DNA from: Micromonospora sp. NBC_01813
Lineage (GTDB): Bacteria > Actinomycetota > Actinomycetes > Mycobacteriales > Micromonosporaceae
Direction: 5' to 3'
DNA length: 64,000 nucleotides
Assembly: GCF_035917335.1 (NCBI RefSeq)
Contig: NZ_CP109067.1
Location: 5,021,001-5,085,000, forward strand
The notes below the pieces were generated by a model, which worked only from the letters and a program-made list of their open reading frames with translations, ran no database searches and had not been told where the DNA came from. Of the stretch, positions 1 to 9,699 are shown in pieces (position 1 is the stretch's first letter; every line of letters starts with the position of its first letter). Both the position numbers and the translations under genes were made by a program.

Positions 1-2
1 GC

Positions 3-2651
3 ACGGTCACCGACGCGCTCGCCAAGGAGTTCACGGCGATCAGCCAGACGGCGAACAACCCGGCCCGACGCTACCTTCCGCCGACGGTCGCCTCCGGGCA
101 GTCACTCGGCCTGGGCGACGTGGTGCAGCTGAGCAACGCCGACGACGTCCTGCCGACGGCGCTCACCCTGCTGCCCGCCGTCAACGAGAGCACGCAGGCG
201 TGGAGCGTCACCGCCCGGCGTCAGGACAAACTGGCCATGCTGCTGGACGCGGACGCCCTGCACGGCCTTGCCCCGTACCTCGGTGCCAACGGGACCCTGA
301 ATGTGCTGCTGCCGCGCAGGACCTGGTACGGATGGACCGTCGACGTGGTCACGGTGACCGCCCGGATGGGACAGGGCAGGCACGTCGGTAGTTTGCCGGC
401 CAAGCAGAAGTCCGACACCTACCACCAGGGCAGCACCCAGAGTGAGGATCGTCGCGGTCGCGGCTTCGAGTGGGGCCACGGCGGCGGCCTGTCGATGCCC
501 GGGTCCGGGGACACGATCGGGGTGACCGGCCGGCTGTTCGGCATGTCGTCGAGCAGCAACAAGGTACGGACCGTGACGGAGTCACAGGCCGAACGTCAAC
601 AGGAACGCCTCAAGATCGACGACACGGCGGACAAGGCGGGCGACGACACCCGCAAGTACGTCGGGTTCGAGGAGTACACCCACTCGTGGACCTTCACCAT
701 CCGGGTCGCCACGGTGTCCAGCCCACCTCAGCTCGCGGTCTGGATGAGTCTCGGCCAGGCCGGTCGGATCACCACCTGGTGGGCGCGGCAGCATCCCCAG
801 CCGATCGGGACCAGCACGTTGCCCGGGACGATGCGGCTGCACTATCCGACCGCGCTGACCACCGACAAGCCGCTGCAGCCGACCGGCAGCGCAGTGACGA
901 GCGTCGTCGTCTACCGGGACCGCCGACCGACCGATCTGCTGGCGTACTACGACCTGTCCACGCTGCGCCTCGACGCCGTCGGCGGCAAGGTCAGGTCGAA
1001 GGTGCTACTGAACGACCTCAACGTCGACAGGTCGATGCTGGCGGCCGCCGTCCGGGGGGTGCAGAACACGACGTTCCGGCACGCCGACCGGCTGCCTCGC
1101 CCCCCGTCCTGGCTGGCCCAGGGCACCGAGGGCCACCTGATCACGGAGATCGTCCCGGCGGTGCTGCTCGGTCTCGGCGACCGCGTCCTGCAACCCGGCG
1201 GGGTCAAGATCCCGGGGCTGACCCACCTGCTGATCGCCGACCCGACGGTCCAGCTGCTACCGCACACGTTGACGTACCTCCACACGATCAAGTTGACCAA
1301 CGAGAGCGTGCGGGAACTCACCGACGAAACCGAGCGCGGCACCACCCTCACCAGCAGCCGTGATCAGGAGTTCCTGCAAACCAAGCTGGCGTCGAGCACC
1401 GAGCGGCCCGATCCGCTGACGGTGGCCAGGACCGTCGAACACGCGCACGAAGACACGACCGAGGGGTACGTCTACCTGGTCAGCAGCGGTACCTTCCGGA
1501 TCTCGGGGACGACACACAGCGTCCACCAACCGGTGAGGATCGACCTGACGGTCACCAATGCGGCAACCATCACGGTGACCGCCGCCGCGGCCAAGGCACT
1601 GAACCTGCCCGGCGCCGTGCTCCCCGCCGAGTTGGCCGGCCCGCCGCCGCAATCGCACACCACGGCCCTGCACGACGGTGCCGTCCTGGTCGTCGGGTCC
1701 GCCCGGGACACCGACCTGACCCCGCTCGACCTACCGGCGTTGCCGCACCACCCGGGCGTCCTGACCGTCGTGGTCGACATCGACGCCGACGGCACCACGC
1801 ACATCGGTACGGAGGCAGGCACCGACGGATCGCGTCTCGCGGACCAGATCCGGCACTTCACCGGATGGGACCGACGGGACATCGTGCTCGTCCCCCGGCA
1901 CCCGGCGGTCCTGGCGGCCGAACCTGGACCAGCCAGCCTGCGCGCCCTCGCCCGCAGCCTCCACCGTGAGCTCAGTGCCCAGGTGATGGTGCCCACCGAC
2001 AGCACCTTCCCCACCGGTGCCCAATCCTCGTGGAACTGGAAGCGGACCTGGCGGTGGTACCGGGAAGACCGTGGACTCTGGGTCAGTCCGGTGGGCCTCG
2101 CCAAGGCCCAGGAGTTGCTCGCCGGACCCCGACAAGCCCCACCCGAGCCGCAGCAACCCGTACAGCCACCGCCGCAGCAGCCCGTACCGCAGCAGGCGCA
2201 GGCGCAGCCGCAGCCCGTACCGCAGCAGGCGCAGCCGCAGCCCGTACCGCAGCAGCCGCAGCCGCAGCCGGTGGCCCGTACGCAGGTGTTCCTGGACGCA
2301 CCTCGGTCGCCGACCGCGGAGCTTGCGCCCAGCGCCTTTCCCGGTTCGGTCCCGCCTGATCTCGCCGCCCGGGCAGCACTGGCCGGGATCGACGAACAGA
2401 TCGCCGAGACCGCGATCGGGCGCTCCATCGCGTTGGCGGAGCAGATCTTCGGCGATCCGGGCCAGATCCGCGCCAGTCGGTTGTGGACGCTGGTGAAGCT
2501 CGTCGCGACCCAGGTCGAAGCCGACGTCGACCCTCGGTCGATCACCGCCGAAAGCCTGACCGGTACAGTGCGAAGCCTGCTGCACCTCGAGGACGGCCAG
2601 GCACTGCACGACGACCACTGGGTGCTGATCGACCGGCTGGTCCGCTGCTGA
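3..2651 (+). CDS. Large hypothetical protein, 5' end outside window
   Basis: The frame is open from the first bases of the window with no stop, so the gene starts upstream; 882 residues are visible. A GTG at 120 is only an internal valine-type codon. The protein is hydrophilic, with no signal peptide or membrane segment in the visible part. A Gly/Ser-rich stretch (nt 475-560) is followed by a charged segment. A Pro/Gln low-complexity linker built from PVPQQAQ-like units (nt about 2130-2280) separates a C-terminal helical domain of about 120 residues. I recognise no family. The linker suggests a multidomain protein with a tethered C-terminal module. A hemerythrin-like gene follows after 109 bp on the same strand. 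Confidence 0.75.
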   Translation, partial: TVTDALAKEFTAISQTANNPARRYLPPTVASGQSLGLGDVVQLSNADDVLPTALTLLPAVNESTQAWSVTARRQDKLAMLLDADALHGLAPYLGANGTLNVLLPRRTWYGWTVDVVTVTARMGQGRHVGSLPAKQKSDTYHQGSTQSEDRRGRGFEWGHGGGLSMPGSGDTIGVTGRLFGMSSSSNKVRTVTESQAERQQERLKIDDTADKAGDDTRKYVGFEEYTHSWTFTIRVATVSSPPQLAVWMSLGQAGRITTWWARQHPQPIGTSTLPGTMRLHYPTALTTDKPLQPTGSAVTSVVVYRDRRPTDLLAYYDLSTLRLDAVGGKVRSKVLLNDLNVDRSMLAAAVRGVQNTTFRHADRLPRPPSWLAQGTEGHLITEIVPAVLLGLGDRVLQPGGVKIPGLTHLLIADPTVQLLPHTLTYLHTIKLTNESVRELTDETERGTTLTSSRDQEFLQTKLASSTERPDPLTVARTVEHAHEDTTEGYVYLVSSGTFRISGTTHSVHQPVRIDLTVTNAATITVTAAAAKALNLPGAVLPAELAGPPPQSHTTALHDGAVLVVGSARDTDLTPLDLPALPHHPGVLTVVVDIDADGTTHIGTEAGTDGSRLADQIRHFTGWDRRDIVLVPRHPAVLAAEPGPASLRALARSLHRELSAQVMVPTDSTFPTGAQSSWNWKRTWRWYREDRGLWVSPVGLAKAQELLAGPRQAPPEPQQPVQPPPQQPVPQQAQAQPQPVPQQAQPQPVPQQPQPQPVARTQVFLDAPRSPTAELAPSAFPGSVPPDLAARAALAGIDEQIAETAIGRSIALAEQIFGDPGQIRASRLWTLVKLVATQVEADVDPRSITAESLTGTVRSLLHLEDGQALHDDHWVLIDRLVRC

Positions 2652-2760
2652 CCGACCGGCCTCGATCCGCGCGGCGACGTGGGTGGCAAGCCGGCGTCAA
2701 CCGGATGGCAAGGTGCCGGGCCGACGATGGCGACACTGTCCCCGACGAAGGGCCCTGACC

Positions 2761-3432
2761 ATGGCCGAGACCGACAGCCCCGCCCGCCCGTACACCCACG
2801 AGATGGTCATCATCCACCGGATCTTCCGGCGGGAGTCGCAGTTGCTGCCCCGGCTGGTCCGAGCCGTGCCCGAGGGTGAGCTGACCCGCGCCGACGAGGT
2901 CGCCGGACTCGTCGAGGAGTACCTCGGCGGGCTGCACAACCACCACAGCACAGAAGACGAGATGATCTGGCCGCTGCTGCTGGCCAGGGTGGATCTGGAG
3001 GCCGATCTGGTGCGGCGGATGGCGGCCCAGCACGACGAGATCGACCAAGGCCTGGGCGCCATCCGTGACCTGCTGCCGCAGTGGCGACGCACCGCCCAGG
3101 TCGGCCCACGGGACAGACTCGCGGAACTGCTGGACGAGAGCCGTACAGCGCTCCTGCGGCACCTCGACGACGAGGAGCGGCAGGTGCTGGACCTGATCGC
3201 CGAGCACCTGACGGTGGCCGAGTGGGACGCGGTCGGACAACGCGGCATGGCCGAGGTCGAGCCCAGCAAGCGCCTGTTGGCACTGGGCGCGATCCTCGAG
3301 GACGCGACGCCGGCGGAGCGGCGTTACTTCCTCGGCAAGGTGCCGGTCGTCGCCCGGCTGCTCTGGGCGCTGGTCGGCAAGCGGCAGTACGCCCGCCGGG
3401 CCGACCGGGTCCGATCGATGCTCGGCGACTGA
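2761..3432 (+). CDS. Hemerythrin/HHE-domain protein
   Basis: A 223-residue all-helical protein with the spaced His/acidic ligands of the HHE cation-binding fold: an N-terminal HEMVIIH helix, HNHHSTEDE, AAQHDEID and RHLDDEE. These normally bind a di-iron centre used for O2/NO sensing, iron handling or redox protection. The ATG at 2761 is chosen because homology begins there and GAAGGG lies just upstream; longer in-frame starts add an Arg-rich, non-conserved stretch. It is soluble and probably cytoplasmic. The next gene is convergent, 3 bp away. Role beyond metal binding is inferred. Confidence 0.85.
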   Translation: MAETDSPARPYTHEMVIIHRIFRRESQLLPRLVRAVPEGELTRADEVAGLVEEYLGGLHNHHSTEDEMIWPLLLARVDLEADLVRRMAAQHDEIDQGLGAIRDLLPQWRRTAQVGPRDRLAELLDESRTALLRHLDDEERQVLDLIAEHLTVAEWDAVGQRGMAEVEPSKRLLALGAILEDATPAERRYFLGKVPVVARLLWALVGKRQYARRADRVRSMLGD

Positions 3433-3435
3433 CCG

Positions 3436-4797
3436 TCAGGAAACCTCCCGTCCCATCTCCGGCACCTTGCTCACCGCCAGCACGCCGAGCAGCCCGACCA
3501 CGGTCATCGCACCGTAGAAGAGGTCGTAGCCGCCGATCGGCAGCAGCACGGCGGCCGCCAGCGGCACCAGTGCGCTGGGCAGGGTGCCGGCGAGCCCGAT
3601 GATGCCGAGGTCCTTGCCCGCGTCGACGCGATTCGGCAGCACCCGTACGCAGAGGGCGAAGTCGACGGCGGGGAACGCGCCGAAGCCGATGCCCTGCACG
3701 ACGATGCCCACGTAGAGCACCGTCATCGACGGCGCCAACGCCACGGTCATGATGCCGATCGCGGAGAGCACGCCGGAGCCGACGATGAACGGCTTCTGCC
3801 GCCGGAAGCGGTCGGACAGGATGCCGGTCACCAGCCCGGCGACGGCCTGCATGAGTACCGACAGCAGCGAGATCCGCAGCATCGTCGCGCTGAGCCGCTC
3901 CGGATCGAGCCCGAAGCGGTCGGTCAGGAACACCGAGGTGTAGACGATCGTGGAGATGGCGCAGAAGTTGAGGAAGCGCACCAGCCAGGCCCAGCCGAAA
4001 GCCGGGTAGCGGCGTGGGTCGACCCAGAGGGTCCGCAGCGAGGCCAGCAGACCGGTGCGGGCCAGCCGCGTACGCGGGGTCGTCTCCCGGGTCAGTCCGA
4101 CCGCGACGAGACCACAGACCGCGATGACGGCGGCGATCAGGTACCACTGTGCCGCCGAGCCGGCCGATACCGCGTTGACCAGCGTCAGGCCGATCACCGG
4201 GCCGAGCAGGGTGGGCAGCACCGCGACGCCGGAGACCGCGCCGTGCCGCTCGGCGGCGACCTGGTCGGCGAAGAGCCCGTCGGTCGCCGCCGACTGGAAG
4301 GTGATCAGGCCGAGCATCAGGCTCCACAGCACGACCACCTGCCAGACCTCGGTGGCCAGGCCCAGGGCCGCCAGTGCCGACGCCGCCGAGAGCGAGCCGA
4401 CGAGAATCCAGGTACGCCGACGGCCGAACCGGATCGTCGTCCGGTCGCTGACCCGGCCCAGGATCGGGTTGAGCACCAGCGCCACCAGTGCGCCGACCCC
4501 AGTCACCACACCGAAGGCGGTCGCCGCGTCGCGCCCGTCGAGGATCGCTGTCAGCCGCAGCGTCAGGAGCAGTTGCAGCGGCACGAGGACCGCCACCGCC
4601 AGACCGGTCTTCGAGATGAGCAACGCGGCGGCCAGCCGGCCGACCGGCGTCGGGGCCGACGCCGACGCCGGTGCCGACGCCGGTGCCGGTGCCGTGGCGG
4701 CGTCGCCGCCCGGCGGGCCGGCCAGGACATGGCCGTTCGTCGGCAGAGACGGCGGCGACGACGAGGACGAGGACGGCGGACTGACGCTGGTGGACAC
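3436..4797 (-). CDS. MFS transporter
   Basis: A 453-residue polytopic membrane protein with about 12 hydrophobic segments and the MFS loop motif GRVSDRTTIRFGRRR between TM2 and TM3, so a proton-coupled transporter of the cytoplasmic membrane. Substrate unknown. The GTG start at 4797 is preceded by AGGGAG at good distance; an in-frame extension to 4872 is rejected because it lacks a ribosome site. The first 50 or so residues are Ser/Pro- and Ala/Thr-rich with a short Ala-Pro-Ala-Ser repeat, unusual ahead of TM1. It lies 90 bp downstream of an ABC exporter and may be cotranscribed with it. Confidence 0.88.
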   Translation of the reverse strand: MSTSVSPPSSSSSSPPSLPTNGHVLAGPPGGDAATAPAPASAPASASAPTPVGRLAAALLISKTGLAVAVLVPLQLLLTLRLTAILDGRDAATAFGVVTGVGALVALVLNPILGRVSDRTTIRFGRRRTWILVGSLSAASALAALGLATEVWQVVVLWSLMLGLITFQSAATDGLFADQVAAERHGAVSGVAVLPTLLGPVIGLTLVNAVSAGSAAQWYLIAAVIAVCGLVAVGLTRETTPRTRLARTGLLASLRTLWVDPRRYPAFGWAWLVRFLNFCAISTIVYTSVFLTDRFGLDPERLSATMLRISLLSVLMQAVAGLVTGILSDRFRRQKPFIVGSGVLSAIGIMTVALAPSMTVLYVGIVVQGIGFGAFPAVDFALCVRVLPNRVDAGKDLGIIGLAGTLPSALVPLAAAVLLPIGGYDLFYGAMTVVGLLGVLAVSKVPEMGREVS

Positions 4798-4887
4798 GAT
4801 GCACTCCCTACGCGTATCCCACACGGGCCGGTCCGGCCCGCGGTGGCGATCGTCGCCGCCGCGGATCGACATCTCATTGCCAGTTCG

Positions 4888-7005
4888 TCACCTCGGGTGC
4901 TGGCGAGCCCGCTGCGCCGGGGCGGCCGGTGGATCCGCCGACGGATCGCCGAGGTAGCCGGCTGCCTGCAGGTCGAACAGTTCACGGTAGAGACCGCCGG
5001 CGGCCATCAGTTCGTCGTGGGAGCCTTGCTGGACGAGGCGCCCGTCGCGCATGACGAAGATCTGGTCGGCGTGCCTGACGTTGGCCAGTCGGTGGGTGAT
5101 CAGCACGATGAGCCGGTCCGGATGCCGGCGCAGGTGCTGGAACATGGCGTGTTCGGCACGCGCGTCGAGCGCCGCGGAGGGTTCGTCGCAGACCAGCAGG
5201 CTGGCGTCGCGGTAGAGGCTGCGGGCCGCGACGAGGCGCTGCCACTGCCCGCCGGAGAGGTCGTGTCCGTCCTTGAACTCCCGGTCGAGCAGCGTGTCGT
5301 AGCCACGGGGCAGGTCGAGGATCATGTCGTGGGCGGCTGCGGACCGGGCGGCGTCCTCCAGGCTGGGCCCGGTGGGTCGGCGGGCCCGATCGTGGCGGCC
5401 GATCAGAATGTTCTGGCCCGCGGTGAAGGGAAACTTCCACCAGTCCTGGGTCATCACCGACACGTGCGAACCGATGTCGTACGGGTCGAGGGCGGTCGTG
5501 TCGACGCCGTCCCAGCGCACCGCGCCGCCGGTGGGCCGGTAGAGGCCGGCGACGAGTTTCGCCAGGGTGGTCTTGCCGGAGCCGTTCTCCCCGACCAGCG
5601 CGACCACCTGCCCGCGCCGCAGGGTCAGGCTGACCTGGTCGACGGCCGGCGAGTCGGTGTCGGGGTACCGCAGGCTGACCTGGTCGAGTTCGATGGTGTC
5701 GAATCCCCCTACCGGCTGGCCGCCGTCGGGTCGGGTACGCCCGTCGGCGCGGGCCAGGAAGTCCCGGTAGTCCTGGTAGTACAGCGCGTCCTCGTACAGC
5801 GAGTTGGTGGCGTAGACCGCGACCCCGAGGCTGGAGTGGGCCGTCTGCAGGGCGATCAACGCGGTTGCGGCAGCGGCGAGGGCCACCCAGCCGCCCAGCA
5901 GCAGCCCGCCGAGGACCGCGTACACGGCGAAGCTGGCCAGCCCGGCCCCGGCGGCGCCGATGGTACGGGTGGCGGTCTGCGACCGGACGAGATCGAGATC
6001 GGCCCGGGCTTCGACGGCCATCAACCTGCGGTACTCGCCGAGCAGGAAGCCGCCCATCTGGTACGAGCGGACCTCGGACGCGGTGTGTCGGTTGGCCATC
6101 AGGCCGGCCAGCATCCACATCCGACGCCGGCGGGTGATCCGGGCCAGCAGGTTGAGATACTGCCGGCGGGCGATCTTCACGGTGGTGGCGGCCTGGGGTA
6201 CGGCGGCCAGCAGCAGGCAGGGCAGCAGCAGCGGCTGGATGACGGTGACCGCGGCGGCGGTGGCGAGGACCCCGACGATGCCGGTGATCAGGTCGACGGT
6301 GTGGTTCACGATCGAGGCGGCCTCGCGCATGCCCCGGTCGCGGGCCCGGTCCATTTCCTCGGCGAATCCGGCGTCGTCGAACGCCGCGAGGTCGACCGCG
6401 GTGGTCGCCTCGAACAACCGCAGTTCGACCCGGTAGTTGATCTGTGGCATCAGCCGGGCCTGCGCCCAGCCGGCGGCGATCGTCAGGCCGCCCTTGGCGA
6501 CCAGCGCGCCGGCGGCCAGCGCGAGCGCGGGCAGGGCGGCCTGGATCCGCTCGGGGGTGGGGCCGGCGGCGAACAGTTTGGTCAGCACACTGGTGGTGGC
6601 CAGCAGTCCGAAGGTGGTCATCACGCCGGCCAGGGCGTTCAGCCCGATCGAGGCGATCGTGTCCCGGCGGCTGGTTTCCCAGGCCACGCCGATCGCCTCT
6701 CGGGTGAGGTGCGGCAGCCGGCGGGCGACCGACCAGAAGCTCGTCTGGGTGACCTGTCGGGCGTGGTGCATCCAGTCGGGGTCGGTCAACTCGGGCAGCG
6801 ACAGTTCGTCGAGCCGGCTCGTCGCGGCGGCGTCCGGGTCGCCGGCGTCCGGGTTGGCGGCGTCCGGGTTGGCGGCGTCCGGGTTGGCGGCGTCCGGGTT
6901 GGCGGCGTCCGGGTCGGCGGTCGTGACGGGAGCGGCTTCGGGAGTCGGCTCGCCGGGGTCGGCGGAGGCGGGCGTGTCTGCGTTGCGAGGTATTCGGGAA
7001 CCCAC
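4888..7005 (-). CDS. ABC exporter, fused permease and ATPase
   Basis: A 705-residue half-transporter. A six-helix exporter-type membrane domain occupies roughly residues 100-400; the nucleotide-binding domain follows, with Walker A GENGSGKTT (about residue 473), signature LSGGQWQRL (about 580), Walker B LLVCDEPSAALD (about 603) and H-loop ITHRL (about 637). It should work as a dimer in the cytoplasmic membrane; substrate unknown. The cytosolic N-terminus carries six tandem 5-residue PDAA(N/D) units. The GTG start at 7005 lacks a clear ribosome site, so the true start could lie within the first 60 residues. The Ser/Thr kinase gene is 76 bp upstream on the same strand. Confidence 0.9.
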   Translation of the reverse strand: MGSRIPRNADTPASADPGEPTPEAAPVTTADPDAANPDAANPDAANPDAANPDAGDPDAAATSRLDELSLPELTDPDWMHHARQVTQTSFWSVARRLPHLTREAIGVAWETSRRDTIASIGLNALAGVMTTFGLLATTSVLTKLFAAGPTPERIQAALPALALAAGALVAKGGLTIAAGWAQARLMPQINYRVELRLFEATTAVDLAAFDDAGFAEEMDRARDRGMREAASIVNHTVDLITGIVGVLATAAAVTVIQPLLLPCLLLAAVPQAATTVKIARRQYLNLLARITRRRRMWMLAGLMANRHTASEVRSYQMGGFLLGEYRRLMAVEARADLDLVRSQTATRTIGAAGAGLASFAVYAVLGGLLLGGWVALAAAATALIALQTAHSSLGVAVYATNSLYEDALYYQDYRDFLARADGRTRPDGGQPVGGFDTIELDQVSLRYPDTDSPAVDQVSLTLRRGQVVALVGENGSGKTTLAKLVAGLYRPTGGAVRWDGVDTTALDPYDIGSHVSVMTQDWWKFPFTAGQNILIGRHDRARRPTGPSLEDAARSAAAHDMILDLPRGYDTLLDREFKDGHDLSGGQWQRLVAARSLYRDASLLVCDEPSAALDARAEHAMFQHLRRHPDRLIVLITHRLANVRHADQIFVMRDGRLVQQGSHDELMAAGGLYRELFDLQAAGYLGDPSADPPAAPAQRARQHPR
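6826..6915 (-). repeat. Six 15-bp in-frame tandem units in the ABC exporter gene
   Basis: Six consecutive 15-bp units (consensus on the + strand GGCGGCGTCCGGGTT, two ending in C and one beginning GCC) encode an acidic Pro-Asp-Ala-Ala repeat in the exporter's N-terminal cytosolic extension. Unit length is a multiple of three, so copy-number change keeps the frame. Confidence 0.95.
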
Positions 7006-7081
7006 GCCGGGAGAGTACTTTCAGTTACGAGATCGAGTCACTCGGTCACCGGCGTGTCGAACGCGTGTCCGATTTCGCTGG

Positions 7082-8083
7082 TCAGGTGCCCAACCGGTCC
7101 GGCGCGACCGCGACATCGGTGGCGGCGTTCGCCGCCTGCTCGTCCCACTCGGGAACCGACCGGCCCCGCTGCGGCGGCGGCCCTCCTGACGGCGGCAGCG
7201 CCGCCGGCTCGTGCCACGGCGGTGTCCGCACCGGCTCGGGCCGAGACGCCGGGACGTCCGCGATCGGCACGTACACCCGGGCGTCCACCGCCTCGGACCA
7301 CAGCAGGGCCGCCACCACGCTGCTCGGCCGTTGGGCCGGATCCCGGGCCAACGAACGCAGGCACAACTCCGCCACGTCGGCCGGCAGTCCGTCGATCGGC
7401 GGCAGCGGCTCCGGGGCGGCGTGCAGGTGCGGACGCCGCTGACCCGGCTCCATCGGCCACGGCAGCCGGCCGGCCAGGCAGAGGTAGAGCAGCACGCCGG
7501 TGGCGTAGCTGTCGCTGGCGGGGGTGGCACGTCCGCCGTCCCACCGTTCCGGTGCGACGAAGGCCGGCGTACCGGGCAGACTCCCGTCGGGATCGAGCTC
7601 GACCCAGCCGGCGACCGCGGCGATCCCGAAGTCGAGCACCTTCGCGCCGGACGGGGTCAGCACGACGTTCGCCGGTTTGATGTCGCGGTGCACGATGTCG
7701 TGCGCGTGGGCGGCGGCGAGCGCGGCGCTGACCTCCGCACAGACCCGTACGGCGATCCGCCAGTCGAACGCTCCGGCCAACAGGTGCGCGGCGAGGGTCT
7801 GCCCTTCGACGAGCTCCATCACGATGTACGGCTGCGGATCACCGGTCGGGCCGGTGGCGACACCGAAGTCGTGCACGCTGGCCACGTTGGGGTGGGCCAA
7901 CCGGGCCGCCGCCCGCGCCTCCCAACGGACCTGCTCCAGTCGCACGTCGTCGACCAGTTGCGGGGCGATCAGCTTCACCGCCACCGGCCGGTCGAGCACC
8001 TCGTCGTGGGCACGCCACACCTCGGACATCCCACCCACGCCGATCCGCAGGTCGAGCCGGTACCGGCCACCCAGAGTACGCAT
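7082..8083 (-). CDS. Soluble Ser/Thr protein kinase (PknB-like)
   Basis: A 333-residue Hanks-type kinase. It shows the Gly-rich loop IGVGGMSEV, catalytic lysine in VAVKLI, catalytic loop HRDIKPAN, DFG in VLDFGIAAV, and APE as VAPERW. After the kinase domain (about residues 10-265) comes a Pro-rich tail of about 65 residues with no transmembrane helix and no PASTA or other sensor domain, so it is probably cytoplasmic. ATG 8083 is preferred (GGGAAG five bases upstream) over GTG 8110. It lies between the ccdA-like gene and the ABC exporter, all on the same strand. The exporter's acidic tail could be a neighbour-encoded substrate, but nothing in the sequence shows this. Confidence 0.9.
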   Translation of the reverse strand: MRTLGGRYRLDLRIGVGGMSEVWRAHDEVLDRPVAVKLIAPQLVDDVRLEQVRWEARAAARLAHPNVASVHDFGVATGPTGDPQPYIVMELVEGQTLAAHLLAGAFDWRIAVRVCAEVSAALAAAHAHDIVHRDIKPANVVLTPSGAKVLDFGIAAVAGWVELDPDGSLPGTPAFVAPERWDGGRATPASDSYATGVLLYLCLAGRLPWPMEPGQRRPHLHAAPEPLPPIDGLPADVAELCLRSLARDPAQRPSSVVAALLWSEAVDARVYVPIADVPASRPEPVRTPPWHEPAALPPSGGPPPQRGRSVPEWDEQAANAATDVAVAPDRLGT

Positions 8084-8164
8084 GCCCGCTTCCCGTTGCC
8101 GTCGTGCCACGGATCGACGAGCGATACCGCCGATTCCCCTGCCCCCGCTCAGGTACCCCGTAGC

Positions 8165-9016
8165 TCAGGTGCGAAAACGCCGGACCAGCCAGGTCAGTCC
8201 GGTGGCGGCGAGCAGCGCGACGAAGACACCGGTCAGCACGGTCGGACCGGCCTGGTCCACCGTGGCGGCCAGCCAACGCTGGACAACCGCGGCGCCGTCG
8301 ATGATCGGATCACCGGCGTCGGCGCCGCCCAGCAGCCGGATCTCGTACCAGCCGTACCAGGCGACATAGCAGCCGGCACCGACGAGCAACACGCCGCCGA
8401 GCCGGGACAGCAGCGGTGCCGCGCGGCGCACCCGGCGCAGCAGCCCGTCACGCGCCAGCGCGACCGCGACGGCGGCGACCGCCACGGTCAGCCCCATGCC
8501 GGCGGCGTAGGCGACGAACAACGCGACTCCGGACGTGACCGAACCAGCCCGCAGGCTGGTCACCACGATCGCCAGGAACGGGGCGATCGTGCAGGACAGC
8601 GAGGCCGCCGCGTACGCCATCCCGAACACGACCATCGACAGCGCCGACCGGCCGGTGTCCGGCGCGCGCGACACGACCATGCCCAGCCCGGGTAGTTGCC
8701 GGCCGGCCAGCAGCACCACGCCCAGCACGACGAGCAGCAGGCCGATGCCGATGGTGACCCAGGGCAGATGGCGTTGCACGGCTCCGGCCACCGGTGCCAC
8801 GACGAGACCGAACACGCCGAACACGGCGACGAAACCGGCGGTCATCGCCGCGGTCGCGGCCAACGCCCGACCGACGGCGGCCCCCCGGCCGGCACCGGTC
8901 GCACCGTCCCCGACCACCAGGATCGACAGGTACGCCGGCAGCAACGCGAACCCGCACGGGTTGACCGCAGCCAGCATGCCCGCCGCCAGGGCCAAGGCCA
9001 GCGGCGCGTCGGCCAC
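8165..9016 (-). CDS. CcdA/DsbD-type membrane thiol-disulfide transporter
   Basis: A 283-residue membrane protein with about seven hydrophobic helices. It begins with the family signature NPCGFALLPAYLS, whose Cys is one of the redox pair; the second sits in the SCTIAPFLA segment. CcdA-like proteins carry reducing equivalents from cytoplasmic thioredoxin to extracytoplasmic thioredoxins. The GTG start at 9016 lies one base after the stop of the upstream thioredoxin-like gene, so the two are translationally coupled and probably partners. About 80 residues at the C-terminus extend beyond the core and include a final membrane helix and an Arg-rich end. Confidence 0.88.
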   Translation of the reverse strand: MADAPLALALAAGMLAAVNPCGFALLPAYLSILVVGDGATGAGRGAAVGRALAATAAMTAGFVAVFGVFGLVVAPVAGAVQRHLPWVTIGIGLLLVVLGVVLLAGRQLPGLGMVVSRAPDTGRSALSMVVFGMAYAAASLSCTIAPFLAIVVTSLRAGSVTSGVALFVAYAAGMGLTVAVAAVAVALARDGLLRRVRRAAPLLSRLGGVLLVGAGCYVAWYGWYEIRLLGGADAGDPIIDGAAVVQRWLAATVDQAGPTVLTGVFVALLAATGLTWLVRRFRT

Positions 9017-9017
9017 C

Positions 9018-9602
9018 TCAGTCCGCCAGCAGCCGGTCGAGGGTTGCGGGCAGCTCGTCGACGTCGACGTGGCCTCGGGCGACGACGGCACCGGCGGAGT
9101 CGAGAACGACGAAGGTGCTCTGCGCGGTGATGCCGAACTTCTTCCACACGACGCCCTGCTCGTCGGAGAGCTGCGCGAAGCCGGACAGCTTCGCCAGCTC
9201 GACGAAGTCACGCATCGCCGGTTCGCCGTCCAGTCCGGCGACGCCCAGCACGGTGGCGTCGTCGGCGTAGTCGGCGGCGAGGGCGTTGACCCGCTCCGCC
9301 TGGCCGAGGCAGGTGGAACACCACGGCGCCCAGAACCACAGCACCGCTGGTCTGCCGGCCAGGCTGCTGCCGTCGAACCTGCTGCCGTCCAGCGTGTCGA
9401 CGGTGAAGTCGTGGCTTTCCGCGACCGGGTCGGTCGACGCGGCCGGGTCGTCCGTCGCGGCGGTGCCCGGCGGCGCGGGGGTGGTCGTGGCCGCGGCCGG
9501 GTCGGCCGGTGGCGCGGTGCCGTCGGCGGTGGTGCCGCCGCAGCCGGTCAGCGCCAGCGCGCCGACGGCGATCAGGGCAGCGATCCGGTGTCGTACGTTC
9601 AT
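9018..9602 (-). CDS. TlpA/ResA-like thioredoxin lipoprotein
   Basis: A 194-residue protein with a lipoprotein signal (MNVRHRIAALIAVGALALTGC, lipobox LTGC) followed by an Ala/Thr/Pro linker and a thioredoxin fold. The active site is WAPWCSTCLGQ, so the redox pair is Cys-Ser-Thr-Cys; the cis-proline region is present. It should be anchored outside the membrane and reduced by the adjacent CcdA-like protein, acting in disulfide reduction or cytochrome maturation. No cytochrome c synthesis genes are in the window, so the client is unknown. Confidence 0.92.
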   Translation of the reverse strand: MNVRHRIAALIAVGALALTGCGGTTADGTAPPADPAAATTTPAPPGTAATDDPAASTDPVAESHDFTVDTLDGSRFDGSSLAGRPAVLWFWAPWCSTCLGQAERVNALAADYADDATVLGVAGLDGEPAMRDFVELAKLSGFAQLSDEQGVVWKKFGITAQSTFVVLDSAGAVVARGHVDVDELPATLDRLLAD

Positions 9603-9699
9603 CCGTCGCTCCTACGTCCGTCGGGCCTGCCAGCGTATACCGAGGGCCCTGGCGGCAGTCCGGACCGACCGGTTGCACCGTCCACCTAGGTTGGTTTCT

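Noticed and set aside
4243-7680. A 1145-codon open frame on the + strand
   Set aside because: It is antisense to the MFS, ABC and kinase genes, which have clear motifs; the protein is Arg/Gly/Val-rich nonsense typical of GC-rich mirror frames.
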